Shown: positions 11,047 to 23,680, counted from the first letter of the stretch. The stretch is 64,000 nt of DNA from Bidens hawaiensis (GCA_021521415.1 JAIQDT010003578.1:207767-271766); one strand, 5' to 3'. A program made the numbers and translations. Notes: generated from the letters alone by a model not told the origin.

Positions 11047-14000
11047 ATGGCTAAACCAACCATCACCGAACCAGAAAAATGGGCCCTCAATGGCAAATAC
11101 CCTGACCAGGCTGTTACAATTGGCCCAACAATCACTGATCCTACGCGCACCTTACTCAAACGCTTACTACAGAGAAACGCTGACATCTTCGCGTGGACAC
11201 CAGCTGACATGACTGGTGTACCTCGAAGTAAAGCAGAGCATAAGCTCAAGTGTGACCCGGCTTTTACGCCAGTCATACAAAAGCGCAGAGTAATGGGGGC
11301 GGAACAGGCTAACGCGTGTAGAACCCAAGTCAAGGAACTCCTTGACGCGAACATCGTACGCGTTAGTAGATATCAAACATGGGTTGCAAATCCCGTTATG
11401 GTACCGAAGGCTAACAAACAATGGCGCATGTGTATAGATTTCAAAGATTTAAACAAAGCATGCCCCAAAGATTGTTACCCGTTACCCGAAATTGACCTCA
11501 AAGTGGATTCATTAGCACCGTTTCGCCTTAAATGCTTCCTTTACGCATATAAGGGGTACCATCAAATCTACATGGCTGTAGATGATCAGGACAAAACCGC
11601 ATTTCGGACGCCCGATGGCACATTTTGTTATCAAATGATGCCATTCGGACTTAAGAATGCAAGGTCCACATACCAACGCCTGATGGACAAAGAGTTCCAT
11701 GCCCAAATTGGGAGAAACTTGGAAGTCTACATGGATGATTTGGTCATCAAAAGCCCTGAGCCAGAAGCGATGTTGAAAGACATCGAAGAAACTTTCAACA
11801 CGCTCAGAAAGATAAACATGAAGCTCAACCCGAGCAAGTGTTCCTTTGGGATGGAAGAAGGGAAGTTCTTCAGAGCGAACACTGAAAAGGTCGAAGCCAT
11901 TATCAAAATGGAATCACCTACTACCATCAAGCAAGCCCAGACACTGAATGGACGCCTAGTCGCACTTAACCGCTTTTTGTCAAACCATGCGGATAGGTCG
12001 TTCCCATTAGTGTCAACATTAAGAAACTGTTTAAAGAAAACGCACTTCCACTGGACACCAGAAGCGAAAGCAGCTTTTCAGGAAATTCGGTCACGCTTGA
12101 TCGAACCCCCAACGCTCACAGCACCAGAAGCGGGGGAGGAATTAATCATATATCTTTCTGCCACAGATAGAGCAACCGGGGCAGTCCTGCTAGTAGAGCG
12201 GAAAGGTATCCAGATGCCTATTTACTATGTTAGCCGTGTCCTAACAGACGTAGAAACCCGGTACTCTACCCTGGAAAAACTAGTCTTAGCACTTGTACAG
12301 GCTTCACGCAGGCTAAGACGATAATTCCAAGGTCACCCAATCACCATTCTCACCAACTTCAAACTCGCAAACGTTCTAGGCAAACCCGAATTATCGGGAC
12401 GTCTAGCCAAATGGCCAATTGAGTTGGGGGAATATGCGATAAAGTACAAGCCACGACCAGCTATGAAATGCCAGGTCCTGGCCGACTTTATTGCAGAAGT
12501 CCCCGCTTCGCGGGAGAAAGAGTGCCAGGAGGAGGCTCAACCCTCCCCAGCACAGGACATCAATGATGTCTGGCGACTCTACACTGATGGAGCAGCCAGC
12601 AACGAGGGTTCAGGCGCAGGGTTGAAATTAACCAACCCAGCAGGCCAAGAATACACTTACGCTATTCGACTGGATTTTCCAAGTACGAATAACGAAGCCG
12701 AGTATGAAGCATTCTTGGCAGGGCTGAGAATTGCGCGTAAAATGGGAGTGAAAAACTTGGAAGCCCACGTGGATTCCATGTTAGTAGCCAACCAGATAAA
12801 CGGAACGTACACGGCCGTGAACGACACAATGGCCTTGTACGTCGCACAAGCAAAAACCCTTATGCGCGATTTTAATGATTGTAAAGTCATACACGTCAAG
12901 CGTAGCGAAAACAAATCTGCGGATGCGTTAAGCAAGCTTGCATCATTAGCCTTCACCCATTTGGGAAAGGACATCCGCATTGAACTCCTTGAAGCACCAT
13001 CAGTCCCGCATAAGGAAATTTGTGTCATCCAAACCGGTACAGAAACGTGGATGACACCAATAATAAATTACCTTGCAGCGGGTATACTAGCAGAGTCAAA
13101 AACACAGGCAAGAAAAATACGTTGTAAAGCATTAAACTATCAACTCATCGATGACATCCTTTACAGACGTAACTTTCTTGGCCCACTCTTAAGATGCGTG
13201 GACAACCAAGATGCTGACTACCTCCTAAGGGAAGTACACGAAGGCATCTGTGGAGTACACGCAGGTCCACGCGCTGTTGTAGCTAAGCTAAACAACGCGG
13301 GATACTTTTGGCCGGGGATGCATACGGATGCGCTGGCATACATCAAAAAGTGTAGGTCTTGCCAGCTCTACGCACCCAACACGCATCGCCCGAAGAATGA
13401 ACTTGTTCCAGTCACCTCTTCATGGCCATTTCAGAAGTGGGTCATCGATGTGACAGGCCCATTTCCTATAGCAGCAGGAAACGTTCAGTTCCTAGTGGTA
13501 GCCATCGACTACTTCACCAAGTGGATAGAAGCAAAACCCTTAGCCCAAACAACCGCAAAACATATTAAAAAATTTATTTGGGAATTTATTATTTGTCGTT
13601 TTGGACTTCCACAGACTTTGGTGAGTGATAACGGCACCAATTTTGCTGACAAGAAGCTACAAAAATGGCTGGAAGAACTTCAAATCACCCACACCTTTAC
13701 CTCAGTTGCACACCCGCAAGGTAATGGTGAGGTGGAAAGAGCAAATAAAAGCATCGTTGAAGGCATAAAGAAAAGACTCTTGGAACACAGATCCGGCTGG
13801 GTAGACGAAGTTCCACACGTCCTTTGGGCAAACAGAACGCTGAAAAAGGCCAGTACGGGAGAAACCCCGTTCAGCCTCACTTATGGCACTGAAGCCATGG
13901 TCCCAGTCGAAATTGGTTTGCCCTCACCAAGGGTCTTGATTCAGCCAGAAGACAATGATGCGGAAAGGCGGTTAGACCTTATGCTAACCGAGGAACGCAG

Positions 14001-14277
14001 AGACTTAGCTGCAGCGCGTGAAGAAAACTACAAGCGACAAATGCAAAAGTACTACAACACGCGGGTAAAACTCTGCAACTTCAATGTAGGAGACTACATA
14101 TTGCGTAACAACGAGGCTTCAAACCAAGAGCGCCCAGGAAAACTGGCACCGGTCTGGGAAGGACCGTACATTATCAAAGAAGTTTTGGGAAAAGGCGCAT
14201 ACCGGCTCGAAAGGCTCGATGGCACTCCTATCCCAAGAACATGGAACGGAGCTCAATTACGCAAATGTTACATGTAG
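11047..14277 (+). pseudogene. pol of element A (RT, RNase H, aRNase H, integrase), one stop and a dead RT site
   Basis: The polyprotein makes and integrates element DNA. RT spans roughly residues 100-300, with YMDD near residue 227. In motif A the usual LDAYKGYHQ reads LYAYKGYHQ, replacing a catalytic Asp. Next to GKFF about 12 codons present in element C are missing in frame. A TAA at 12322-12324 interrupts the first RNase H. From 12424 the second, archaeal-type RNase H typical of Tat elements follows (YTDGAASNEGSG). Integrase then has its zinc finger (HAGPR...CRSCQ) and D-D-E region (WVIDVTGP, VSDNGTNF, GNGEVERAN). The frame ends at RTWNGAQLRKCYM. Confidence 0.88.
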
Positions 14278-14980
14278 ATCAATTCCAAACTTGTAAAGAA
14301 AAGGCCTAGAGCCACTTCTAATGGAAATGATTCTCCTTTCACATTGTGTTGATAGCCTTACCTTTATACTTATGAACTTCCCACACTGATATGCCGGTAT
14401 TCACCGCATAAATATGGGAAGAAGTAAGTCGTTGCGTGTGGAAGGCGGCAAAACCCGCATAAACACATAAAACGGTAAAAATTTCTAAGGAAAACCTTAA
14501 TGCAGGTCAGCTATAGGTGAAGTTGGGTCATCCTAATAAATGAAAGTGACGGTCCTACCCGCACAATCATGATAGAGGAAACTGAACATTAACCTATTGG
14601 CAACCGCGCGTCGAAAGGTTAACTTATTCAAAAAACTTAGAAAATTTCAAAGGAAAAGATGAGGAAAACTTCCACGCAGGTCAGATATAGGTAAAGTTTA
14701 GCCATCCTACTAAGTGAAAGTGACGGTCTTATCCGCACAATCACGAAAAAGGAAGCAAAACTTTAACTTATTATCTGCCACGTTGAAAAGTTAACTTATC
14801 TAAGTACTCAAGAAATTGCTAAGTTAAAACAAAATATGCGCGAAATAAACAAGGCAAGGCATTAACAAATAATCTTTATTCCATCAACATTCAAACATTA
14901 CAAGAATTGCTGGGTACATACCCGCATACAAGATTAGAAGTCTACAAACAAAAATCTACTTTAATGGTGGAAAAGGATCT
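14278..14980 (+). other. Non-coding spacer between pol and the convergent antisense gene (element A)
   Basis: It holds about two diverged copies of a roughly 165-bp unit (CGCAGGTCAG...GGTCCTACCCGCACAATCA...GTTAACTTAT). The corresponding region of element B (32477-33345) carries more copies. No ORF is supported. Confidence 0.6.
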
Positions 14981-14986
14981 AAAGTA

Positions 14987-17900
14987 TCAAGCTTCAGGAC
15001 CACTCCCACTTGGACCCGCACCATCAGTAGAGTGTGACGGTTCAAGGAAAGCTTTGAGGATAGCTAGCCCATCATCAGCAGCAGCAATCTCGTTTACCTT
15101 CTCCACCACCGGATGCGGGAAGGCGGCATACTGATTCACTGCTTGGTCATACGCAGCTTCAGTATCCACATTGTAAAGAGGGAAGTTGGAAGGCGTAATG
15201 CCTTGTTCAACAAACCCTAGACCAAGCAAGAAGCCAGCCTTTTCCCCATCCTCATGAGAAGCGTTGAGGGCTGCGCTCATCGCATCGTCATATGATGTGT
15301 TCGTGAACACCCGATGCACAACCTAAAAAACAAGTATATCAAAAACTCTTCTAAGGAAAAGCGTAAAGAAATTGTGAAACTACGCATACCTGAGACAACG
15401 CTTCTCGGAGAAGCCATTCCTTGGTAACCAGAGCCTCCTGGAGGGCAGCTTGAGCTTCATTACGGGCGCGTTCGGCTTCGTTCTTTGTAAGGTTGGCAAG
15501 CAACACATCTTTGGCTGCAGCCTCTTCGACGCCCTTTAGCTTACGCTCAGTGTGGTCAAGCACCCCCCTCTGGTCCAAGATCTCTTGGAGCTTCTTGGCA
15601 TCTTCCATGGCCAAGGCATCATGAGCCTGCTGGAGCCTCTCTAATTTGGCTTTAAGTTCCTCATTCTCGATGCGTAGAGGCTCAGCAGCAGCTTCAGCCT
15701 TGGTGGCCCTCTCGGTTGCGTTCCGTGCAGTTTCCTTAGCCAACCGAAGCTATTCATTAACAGCTTGGGCGGCCTTGGAACGGGCCTCGAGACAAGCCTG
15801 AACGTTAACCTAAAGGGCCTTGAAGGCCTTCTCCTTCTCCGCAGCAACGGCGGAGAGCCTCCTGTTCTCCTCCCGGACAGCCCGCGCCTGAGCTACTTCT
15901 TGGATACGAGCTGCCTTTAACTTGTCGTTTTCACGACAAAGCAGCTCGACGCGCGGCTGCATCCGGGCTACGAGAATGCGGAGCTCATTTGTCAACCTAC
16001 CCTCCTGGTAGCTTGACATTGCTTCCCCCAGCGCCCCACTTGGGGCGGCGTGGCGCGCCCACTCGACGCATTCCACAGGCGTCCGAAGGGTTGTTCCTCG
16101 GCGGATGTTCCATCGTGGAACATACACTTCATTGGAATCCGACACTGCAAAAGCAAATAGCAGTTAGGAAAAGATGAATAAAAAAAATACATATATATAA
16201 AATAAAATAATAAAAGGCCAAAATAACCCTACGCACCTGTAGGGTCGACGACAGGCCTGTAGCCGCCAAACCCATCACCCGAACCTAACGGATATCCATC
16301 CAAGAGGTCAGGCAGATGGGAAGGAGGCAGAAATTGGCTTGACGCCCCAACCCCGGACATACCTGAAGGACCGGCCGTAGTCACCGGCGCCGGAGGAGGC
16401 ATAGCGGAGGCCGCCGTGGTAGAAACCAGCGGAGGTGAACTCACCGGAGGTGAACTCACAACCGCGGCCGCGGCTGTGGAAGAATCCACAGAAACACTCA
16501 CCGCCGGCTCAGTGAAGGAATCAGTGAATATGGCACTGACAGCCGGCGGAGACGTCGTCACAGTTGGATTAGTTGGCTCAACCGGGTGAGCAACTGAACC
16601 AACTGAAGCAGGCGCAGTCGCCTGGGTCATCGCCTCAGGTAGGTTGACCAAACCTACCGTCATGGGTCCGGAGGTGCTCCTCCCCGCTCCACCCTGGAAT
16701 GCGGTAGCATCCACGCCTGCACAAAGAAGATATATAACTATAATAGCGGAAAGATATGAAGTTAAAGTTATGTACACTTACGGGTCTTTTTGAGCTTGAA
16801 GGTGCGAACAGGCGGGGACGAACCCGATGGAGCCGGCCTCTTCGTACCGGTCACCGTCGTCGTCCTGGGCTGCTCGGAGGTGACAACCGTTTCAACCTCC
16901 GGAGCAGTGGTCTCAACACCACCTGGGTTCCCCGCCGCCTCTTCACTCTTGGTCTCCGACTCAGACCGGTTCACCTGGTCGGCGGTGGAGGCTACCTTCG
17001 CCTTGCCCTTCCCGCCAGCAGCCTTCTTCTTCCGCGCAAGAAAAGGACCATCTGCGGATTCCTCATCAGAAGATGACAAGATTAGAGGAATTCCAGCAGA
17101 GGTTTCAGCATTCAGAGGGCGAGGGTTAAATGGTCTTTTACCTGGCCGCGTGGCGCTCAGTATTTCGTGACCTGGCGGGTAAGCCTCCACAAACCGATCC
17201 GCAGTCTGCGCAAGGATGGGCAACTCGTTCTCGTCAAGAGCGCGAGTACCCAACCGAGCGGGACCGTCAGCTTCCCGCGGATGCAGGAGGGACTGCAAGT
17301 CATTTCCCTCTGAAATAAAAAGAAAAACAGTTAGAAAAAACCTTAAATCAACAAAGAAGACGGAGCATACCGTAAGGGATAAAGTTCAAACCGTATTCAA
17401 GTACGATGGGAATCTGTGGCGCATCCGCCCCAGCATCCTTCCACACCCTGCTCATACCGAGCATCACCATCCTGGACTCCGGAAAGCGGTAAACCGGAGT
17501 CTGGATCCGGGAAATCTTGGAGAACCATTCCGCCTCCTGGTAGTTGGAGGCGTGAAGGCTGGGGAGAGCTCTCCCGTTCTTAAATGTCATCGCTATAGGG
17601 ACGACACGGGCAGAGATGTAAAAGAACTCCCGCTTCCAAGACCGAAGACTGCGCTCGGTAGCGCAGATCTTCAAACCCTTGATCCGGGTGACCAGGGTGT
17701 ACCAGCCTTGGATGCACCTCCAGGAGTAGAAGGTCATCAGGCGGTCGACGTGGGGATCCACGCCAAGAATGAGGCACACCCACTCAAAATGGCGGATCTT
17801 GGCGATCGCCATTGGGTGTACCTCCGTCAGGTGCACACCGTGTCTATCCAGAACACGGTATACAAACTTTGTCAATGGGAACCTAAGATTCCCATAGATG

Positions 17901-18148
17901 AAGAAGGCGGCATATACCCCTATTTTGCCCTTGGGGGCATCGTACACCGTCTGGTGTGGCTCCGGAAACTCAGGCTCGAACGGCTCGAGCATGAACTTCC
18001 GGACGATGTACCGGTAAAGCTCGATGGGAAGAGCACACTGGCATTCGCCAGCAGTGCTCTTATCGTCTTTATCGGACGTAGACGTCGGGTTCTCGACATA
18101 CAAGTCAGACTCCTCGACGATAGCTTCTGGATCATGAGTAGACGACAT
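14987..18148 (-). pseudogene. Antisense five-exon gene of element A, two nonsense codons
   Basis: On the strand opposite to pol. Exons: 18148-17371, 17309-16782, 16716-16237, 16144-15390, 15322-14987, all with GT...AG introns and phases 1,1,1,0, summing to 959 codons with stop. Exon 1 has a domain like the plant 'putative gypsy type transposon' family (GVYAAFFIYGNLRFPLTKFV, EVHPMAIAKIRHFEWVC). Exons 2-3 are basic then Pro/Ser/Thr-rich, with NLS-like ARKKKAAGGKGKAK. Exon 4 is a long coiled coil. Exon 5 ends in GSGPEA. Two stops break exon 4, after KAFKAL and after AVNE, where element B has Glu and Gln. Function unknown; a nuclear DNA- or chromatin-binding role is a guess. Confidence 0.8.
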
Positions 18149-18265
18149 GTTTTGGAGGTAAAGAACGATTTCAGGAGAATGCTAGACAGGAAGAGTATTC
18201 GCCGGAAATCGCTTAGAAGGAGAAGAGAGAAGTGAAAGTGTGGATTACCAAGGACCCTCTCCCCC

Positions 18266-18273
18266 TTTATATA
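18266..18273 (-). promoter_or_regulatory. TATA box of the element A antisense gene
   Basis: The minus strand reads TATATAAAGGGGGAG, 118 bp upstream of the ATG at 18148. The equivalent box is in element B. A CACGTG G-box lies upstream at 18343-18348; it is CACATG in B. This suggests the gene has its own promoter and does not depend on the LTR. Confidence 0.65.
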
Positions 18274-18616
18274 CTCATCGCAATGAATGCGATGAATTTA
18301 ATGCGGAGGAGAGAGAAAAGAGCTGGTGCAATGAAACTATGACACGTGGAAAAAGCAAGCTGGCAACAGCTGTTGACCGGACGCGCGCCGTAAAATCCGC
18401 ACCCACGCGCCCAAAAAATTGCGCCCACGAGCCTGAAAAAGCGTCTGGAATGACCATGTACTGTCACGTCGCCATAACTTCCTACACGTCCTGACACTGT
18501 CAGAAGAAACCGTCGGACGACGTTTCAACAGTTTGGACTGTTCTTATCCTTTCACCAACTCTTCGAATTTCAAAAAGATTCAAAAAGATTCAAAAGTAAG
18601 CGGGACTATACCCTTT

Positions 18617-18810
18617 ACCTTGGCAACCAAGTAACTATAAGACAGGTGCAAGTACAGTGTCAAGGCAAAACCCTTCACATACTTAGCACCCGCAGGGAAT
18701 GGACGCCAAGAATACCTTGGAAGTAAGATAACTATAAGACGAGTGCGGGTACAGTGTCAAGGCGAAACCCTTCACATACTTAGCACTCGCAGGGAATTGA
18801 AACCAAGAAG
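18617..18810. repeat. 97-bp tandem repeat, 2 copies (element A)
   Basis: Units start ACCTTGG at 18617 and 18714 and contain AACTATAAGAC, GTACAGTGTCAAGGC and CCCTTCACATACTTAGCAC. Element B has four copies at exactly 97-bp spacing in the same place. Confidence 0.8.
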
Positions 18811-19194
18811 GATCTTCTGGGCCATGCTTGCGAAAAGGGAAATAACATCCCCGCATAGCGGGAACGTTAAGAACTAGATTGTTTGAAGCTCCAGGATGGA
18901 ATTGGTTCTTTAACATAATTGATCACTATGTTTAAAACTACCAAAACCTAGTGGAGAATCTACACAAGTGAAACTCAACGCTCCTGACTTGCGAGGAGGT
19001 TACACACCTACCCGCATCAGACCCAAAGATCAAGCAGAAAAGTCGGGAATTTCTGCACGTGACATTAGGGAAACCGCGGGAAGAATCCCCACGGACAACC
19101 TTAAAACTAAATCCTTTTCAAAACCCCTTGCTTAAGTCTAAAGTTCACCTCACTTATTAACAATTCATGAGAAGAACATTGGACTGGGGGGACT
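18811..19194 (+). other. 3' untranslated region and polypurine tract of element A
   Basis: Non-coding. It ends in ACTGGGGGGACT (19183-19194), a purine-rich tract immediately before the 3' LTR, as needed to prime plus-strand DNA synthesis. Confidence 0.7.
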
Positions 19195-20140
19195 TGAAGA
19201 GGTAGGTCCCAGCAGAGCCCAGTTGGACCCGCAAGACTCACCTTACAGAGGGACGTCTGCGCAAGGACCAACTGGTTCCGCAGGACCCACCATGCTCAGA
19301 GATGAAGACCTTACGCGTAATACGCCAGCTGTTCCCGCAGGGAAAGCCTCCCAATGGTGAAGTACCCCGCCAGTCCCCGCAGCTGCGGATACAAGCTATC
19401 AGGGAAGGCTACCCGCACTAATAGCAAGGCCACACGCACAAGGCACTCAATAATTCAGTGTCACCTGAAGGAATGAGCAAGGCGGGAATACTCCCGCCCA
19501 AATGAGCCAGTCCGTACGCTTCTGGAAGATCTTTTGTACTATACCTGCCAAGGTATGGACAAAATAGACAAGATCTGACCAAAGCAGCCCATGAACCAAT
19601 CACAGGGTGACAGCTCACCGACAACAGTACGAGGAGGAGCATGCTCTAGTACTGTTTGTCACTATTAGCCGCTGCCTACTCACCAACCCTTGTGCAACGC
19701 ACAAAGCCTGCAGTTGGTGGAAAGGGAACAGTACACAGCCGGCCTTGTCACTATCAGCCGCTGCCTACCCACCAACCAGCATGGCACGTGCGTAGCCCAT
19801 AGTTGGTAGAACAGGAATATTCTACAGCTGGCTGTACCTGCTTGGAAACCTACCTTCGGCTATAAATACTCCAACACCTTGGAACGGTATCATCATCTTG
19901 TATCTTACCTTCACTAGCTATTTCTCTCAATATACACATATTCAGAGCAATCTAGTCTGATTCTCACGCCGGAGGGTGGTCACAAGGAGGTACCCCCCCC
20001 CCCTTCTCAGTGACGAGCTCACGGTGTCTGTTTTGCAGGTCATCAGAGGAACCATCTTGCCGGACCTAACCCTCGTGGGAAACATCTATTTAACCCCCAG
20101 ATTATCCGTAATCTGCCCGGGGTCACTTAGTGTTTCTTCA
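19195..20140 (+). repeat. 3' LTR of element A
   Basis: This 946-bp LTR runs TGAAGAGG to TTTCTTCA and is followed by the TSD CAAAC. It differs from the 5' LTR by a handful of substitutions and one base in a C-run. Confidence 0.93.
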
Positions 20141-20285
20141 CAAACCTACAAGAGCTCAGGAGGACCGGAGGATCAAGTGAGCTATATTGTAGATACCCCG
20201 CTCACCCTTGTCATCCTATTATCAAATTGGTCACATGATTATAGATACTCTTATTTTATTTCTCATCTTTCTTGATTTACCGTGT

Positions 20286-20987
20286 TAGGGAATAAGGATG
20301 ACAATGAGTCGGGTTTAGGCATTCTGAAACCCAAACCCGATTAGCAAAGCCCATACCAAACCCGCCAGGTTTTTGTCAGGTAATTACCCACCGGATATCG
20401 GGCAAACCCGTCGGGTTTCGGGTATACTAATTAAATAATTAAAGACATCCGTTGGGTATACCCGACCCAAACCCCGTCGGGTATTTATTAATTAGAAATA
20501 AATGAACAATGAATAAGAACATATTTAGAATTTAGATGTGAGAATGTGAAAGCCAAGCTAAATATATGTAACTCTTAACAATTCCGTTTTAGAATTTGAA
20601 GCAACCAGATATCAACTTTGCTTTTTTCGAGAGTTGCATCCGATATAATGATTTGTACTATTGTTTACAAGGTTTCCTGGAGAATGGGCACTGAATGGTA
20701 CTAGGAACTTGTTTATATATTTTCTTTGTATATGAGTCCCTTAAAACTAGACAACTAAAACATATATTTTTAGATCTTGAGCATAATTTAATAAATTATA
20801 CATATATATATAAAAGTGTTATGTCGGGTTTATAATCGAGTTAATAGGTTAGTGTTATCGGGTAATCGGGTCGGGTAATTGAGTATTTTAAAACTAATCC
20901 CGAACCCTAATGAGATGGGTTTTACCCATCCCAATTATGTCAGGTTTCGAGTATTCCCGTCGTGTTCGGGTTTCACTATCATCCCTA
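20286..20987. mobile_element. hAT-like non-autonomous element, 702 bp
   Basis: The ends are TAGGG(AATAA)GGATGACAATGA and the complement of TCACTATCATCCCTA. Flanks are TACCGTGT (20278-20285) and TACCATGT (20988-20995), an 8-bp duplication matching 7/8. Subterminal regions are crowded with GGGTT/AACCC-type motifs (CGGGTATACC, ACCCGACCC). No transposase. Confidence 0.7.
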
Positions 20988-20995
20988 TACCATGT

Positions 20996-21468
20996 ATCAT
21001 GACATAAACTCTATTTTTTTTTATTTAAACAGTTAAAAATAAATAATTATTTAATCCATTATGTTACAATATCAAGGTTGAAAAATCGTTAGGCGGTCGA
21101 CTGGGTAGTTAGGGAGTTCTCGGCCTTAGTCGGTGGGTACTCGAGGACGGCTCACCAGGAACTCGACCTTGGCGGGGATTGCTCGTTCCACCGGCGTAAT
21201 TTTTATAACCATGTACAATATTTATTGTAATTGTTATTTCATAGTTTCTTCTTCAGACTCGGTGTACGTGTACACTATAGTCTACAGGTATAGACCTTGG
21301 AAACTGTTAAGTGATAAATTCAAGGGAAAATTCTTAAAATAGCCCATTTATAGAATGTGGTTTTAAGTTTGTCTCCCAAAATTCAAGTTTTCAACTTTGT
21401 CCCTTTGGTATCCCGTCGCCGGCGACATGATAGCGAACACTGACGATGTGTTAACATAATATAGGGTT
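20996..21468. other. Non-coding spacer
   Basis: No gene recognised. A GC-richer segment at 21090-21200 (GGCGGTCGACTGGG..., CTCGACCTTGGCGGGG) looks like repeated DNA but I cannot classify it. Confidence 0.45.
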
Positions 21469-21513
21469 GACGATGCGTTATGTTGCTAACATAGGGTAGC
21501 AGCGATGCGTTAA
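21469..21513. repeat. Left arm of an inverted repeat split by the Copia element
   Basis: The arm starts GACGATGCGTTATG and ends AGCGATGCGTTAA. It is complementary to 28618-28666 beyond the Copia element, with about one indel in ~45 bp. Before the insertion these arms formed a stem-loop. Confidence 0.75.
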
Positions 21514-21527
21514 TGTTTAAAGCAAGG

Positions 21528-21738
21528 TAACAACCGTATCAATCATCATGATAAACCAAATCAACAAAGTCAATAGTCTCCTCCATTATCTCCTAGAATT
21601 ACTCCTTTTTCATATTCAAAATATTTAGTCAATAATCTGTTGTAACTTACCTCATTTATCTCCTTGTATCTAGACTAGTAGTATTATTTAAAGAGTTGTA
21701 AATCATTAATAATATTAAGAGAGATTTACCTTCTTTCA
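21528..21738 (+). repeat. 5' LTR of the Copia element (TA...CA ends)
   Basis: It starts TAACAACCGTATCAATC and ends ACCTTCTTTCA. The TSD fixes the first base as the T of TA, so this LTR lacks the usual TG start. The 3' copy begins the same way. Confidence 0.85.
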
Positions 21739-21750
21739 TGGTATCACCCT
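21739..21750 (+). other. Primer-binding site of the Copia element
   Basis: TGGTATCACC follows the LTR directly. The first eight bases match the initiator-Met tRNA primer site (TGGTATCA...) used by most plant Copia elements. Confidence 0.75.
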
Positions 21751-22339
21751 CAAGATCCTATTCCCTGTAAACTTCTCAATCACCCTCACCATCATGACCA
21801 CCAACGCTTCCTCCTCTTCCTCCACCACCATCGAAACTAAGCTTCCCATGGCCACCATTCTTCACATGCTCACTATCAAACTCTCTTCCACTAACTACCT
21901 CTATTGGCAAAATCAATTACTTCCACTTCTCGCCAACCAAGAACTTCTCGGCCATGTCAATGGCTCTATCCCTCCACCCCCAAAATCAATTACCGTCGCC
22001 TCTATTGTAAGGCCCCGTCACCGGTAACCCTACTTTCGTGTTGGATTTACTCATAAACGCAGTTCTAAATATCAGAGTTAATTAAAACATTCGCGGAATT
22101 TAAAAACTTTCATAAAACATTTCATAACAAAACACGTCTTGTCTTAAAACATCATTTTGTCTTTCAAAATAAACGAAACATTAAACTTAAACGTCTTGAG
22201 TCTTTCGATGCCAGCTTCTTATTCAGTGCCACGTGTCTCCTCAAGCGAGCTGCCTCATCCTACTCACCTGCGTGCATACTAAAAGTCAGCTACGCTGAGT
22301 GAGTTCTAGTTAATCATACACTATACAATACACATAAAC

Positions 22340-22435
22340 TTATATTCTTTCATTCATACTTTCATACTTTCATTCATACCTTTATTCATACTTTCATTCA
22401 TACTTTCATACTTTCATGCTTTCATTCATATTTTC
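22340..22435. repeat. Simple-sequence stretch (CATTCATACTTT)n
   Basis: About eight imperfect repeats of TTTCATTCATAC inside the solo LTR. Confidence 0.7.
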
Positions 22436-22482
22436 TTTACATACATAATCCTACGTTTTAAAGAGCCTTTCGCCCTATAACC

Positions 22483-22720
22483 TCACAGATATTATAAGGG
22501 TCTGGTCCCTAACATCACAGATATTATAAGGGTCTAGTCCCTAACATCACAGATATTATAAGGGTCTGGTCCCTAACATCACAGATATTATAAGGGTCTG
22601 GTCCCTCTTTCCTCGAATATTAGTAGGGTTCGGTTCCCTAGTTCTCGAATATTAGTAGGGTTCGATTCCCTCTTCGTTACCATACAACCATACATCATAC
22701 CTCGAGTATTATTAGGGCTC
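22483..22720. repeat. 32-bp tandem repeat with a related 30-bp continuation
   Basis: Four units of 32 bp (CACAGATATTATAAGGGTCT...CCCTAACAT) start at 22483. They are followed by about three related units built on CTCGAATATTAGTAGGGTTCGGTTCCCT. All lie inside the solo LTR. Confidence 0.8.
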
Positions 22721-23320
22721 GGTACCCTTTTCGTAACCATACAACCATACAACCATCATTTCCTTCTTTTATTAACTTTATTACGTTCATACACATAAGC
22801 ATACATATCATACTTACCTTATACATAGCGTTACAACCTGACAGTACGTGCAATATCCGAAGATCGTTCACGTACCATCAAGCAATCATTCATACATATC
22901 ACATCATTCACATAAGGCATACACTTATCTCTTAGGATAAGCGTATTAACAAACATATCGAGTATGCACACAGCCCCGAAAGCATAACACATAAATGGGG
23001 CTAGAACTCACCTGAACACGGTTACGTTCACCGTTAATCGTAATCCCTTTCTTCAGTTGTGCACGGCTGACTGTATAACAAGTATACGTATAAATTAACT
23101 ATCACTTCTCATATTGCATTTCTATCTTTATATGACCCACAACGAACGGGGGTCCGGAGGCAGCGCCCCTGGCAGCGGGGTCTAGGGGCGGCAGCCCTTA
23201 GCAGGGTCCAAGGGGCAGAGCCCCTGGCTGGGGTCAAGCTGCCAGGTCAGCTTGGAAAAATTTTATTTCCATTAACTGTCTTAACACATTTTTCATTAGG
23301 TTTTTAATTTATTTCCTAAT

Positions 23321-23680
23321 CGAACTTGACTTTAAGCGAAGTTAAACCTTAGGCGAACTTAGCTTTAAGCGAAGTTAAACCTTAAGCGAACTTAGCTTTA
23401 GGCGAAGTTATCAGTTAGGCGAACTTGGCCGTAAGCGAAGTTATCAATTAGGCGAACTTGGCCTCAGGCGAAGTTACCAGTTAGGCGAACTTGGCCGTAA
23501 GCGAAGTTATCAATTAGGCGAACTTGGCCTCAGGCGAAGTTACCAGTTAGGCGAACTTGGCCGTAAGCGAAGTTATCAATTAGGCGAACTTGGCCTCAGG
23601 CGAAGTTATCAATTAGGCGAACTTGGCCTCAGGCGAAGTTATCGCTTTGAAGGCGAAATTATCGCTTTGAAGGCGAAGTT
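23321..23680. repeat. 33-bp tandem array, about 10 units with 66-bp higher-order pattern
   Basis: Each 33-bp unit (CGAACTTGGCC...) is itself two ~16-bp halves, each with GCGAA. Units 4-8 alternate between two variants (GGCCGTAAG / GGCCTCAGG), giving a 66-bp period. The array fades out into CGCTTTGAAGG repeats. Confidence 0.85.

Larger units (their letters stand above)
7941..20140 (+). mobile_element. Element A: full-length Tat-type Ty3 retrotransposon, 12.2 kb
   Basis: Two LTRs of 945 and 946 bp are flanked by CAAAC on both sides (7936-7940, 20141-20145). The order is LTR, primer site, gag-protease (8946-11044), RT-RNaseH-second RNase H-integrase (11047-14277), a convergent five-exon antisense gene (18148 to 14987), tandem repeats, polypurine tract, LTR. 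The second RNase H domain (WRLYTDGAASNEGSG... NNEAEYEAFLAGL) and the antisense gene are marks of the Tat lineage. The LTRs differ at about 10 sites by eye (about 1%), so insertion is recent. It is now defective through a gag frameshift, several stops and a changed RT active site. Confidence 0.92.

Noticed and set aside
17216..18235. 339-residue plus-strand open frame
   Set aside because: It lies opposite exon 1 of the antisense gene, which has a recognisable domain, matching splice sites and a counterpart in element B. The plus-strand product is Arg/Pro-biased with no family resemblance.
22483..23680. Regular short repeats that could suggest a CRISPR array
   Set aside because: Units are contiguous tandem copies without unique spacers, inside an LTR with TSDs, in a plant nuclear context.
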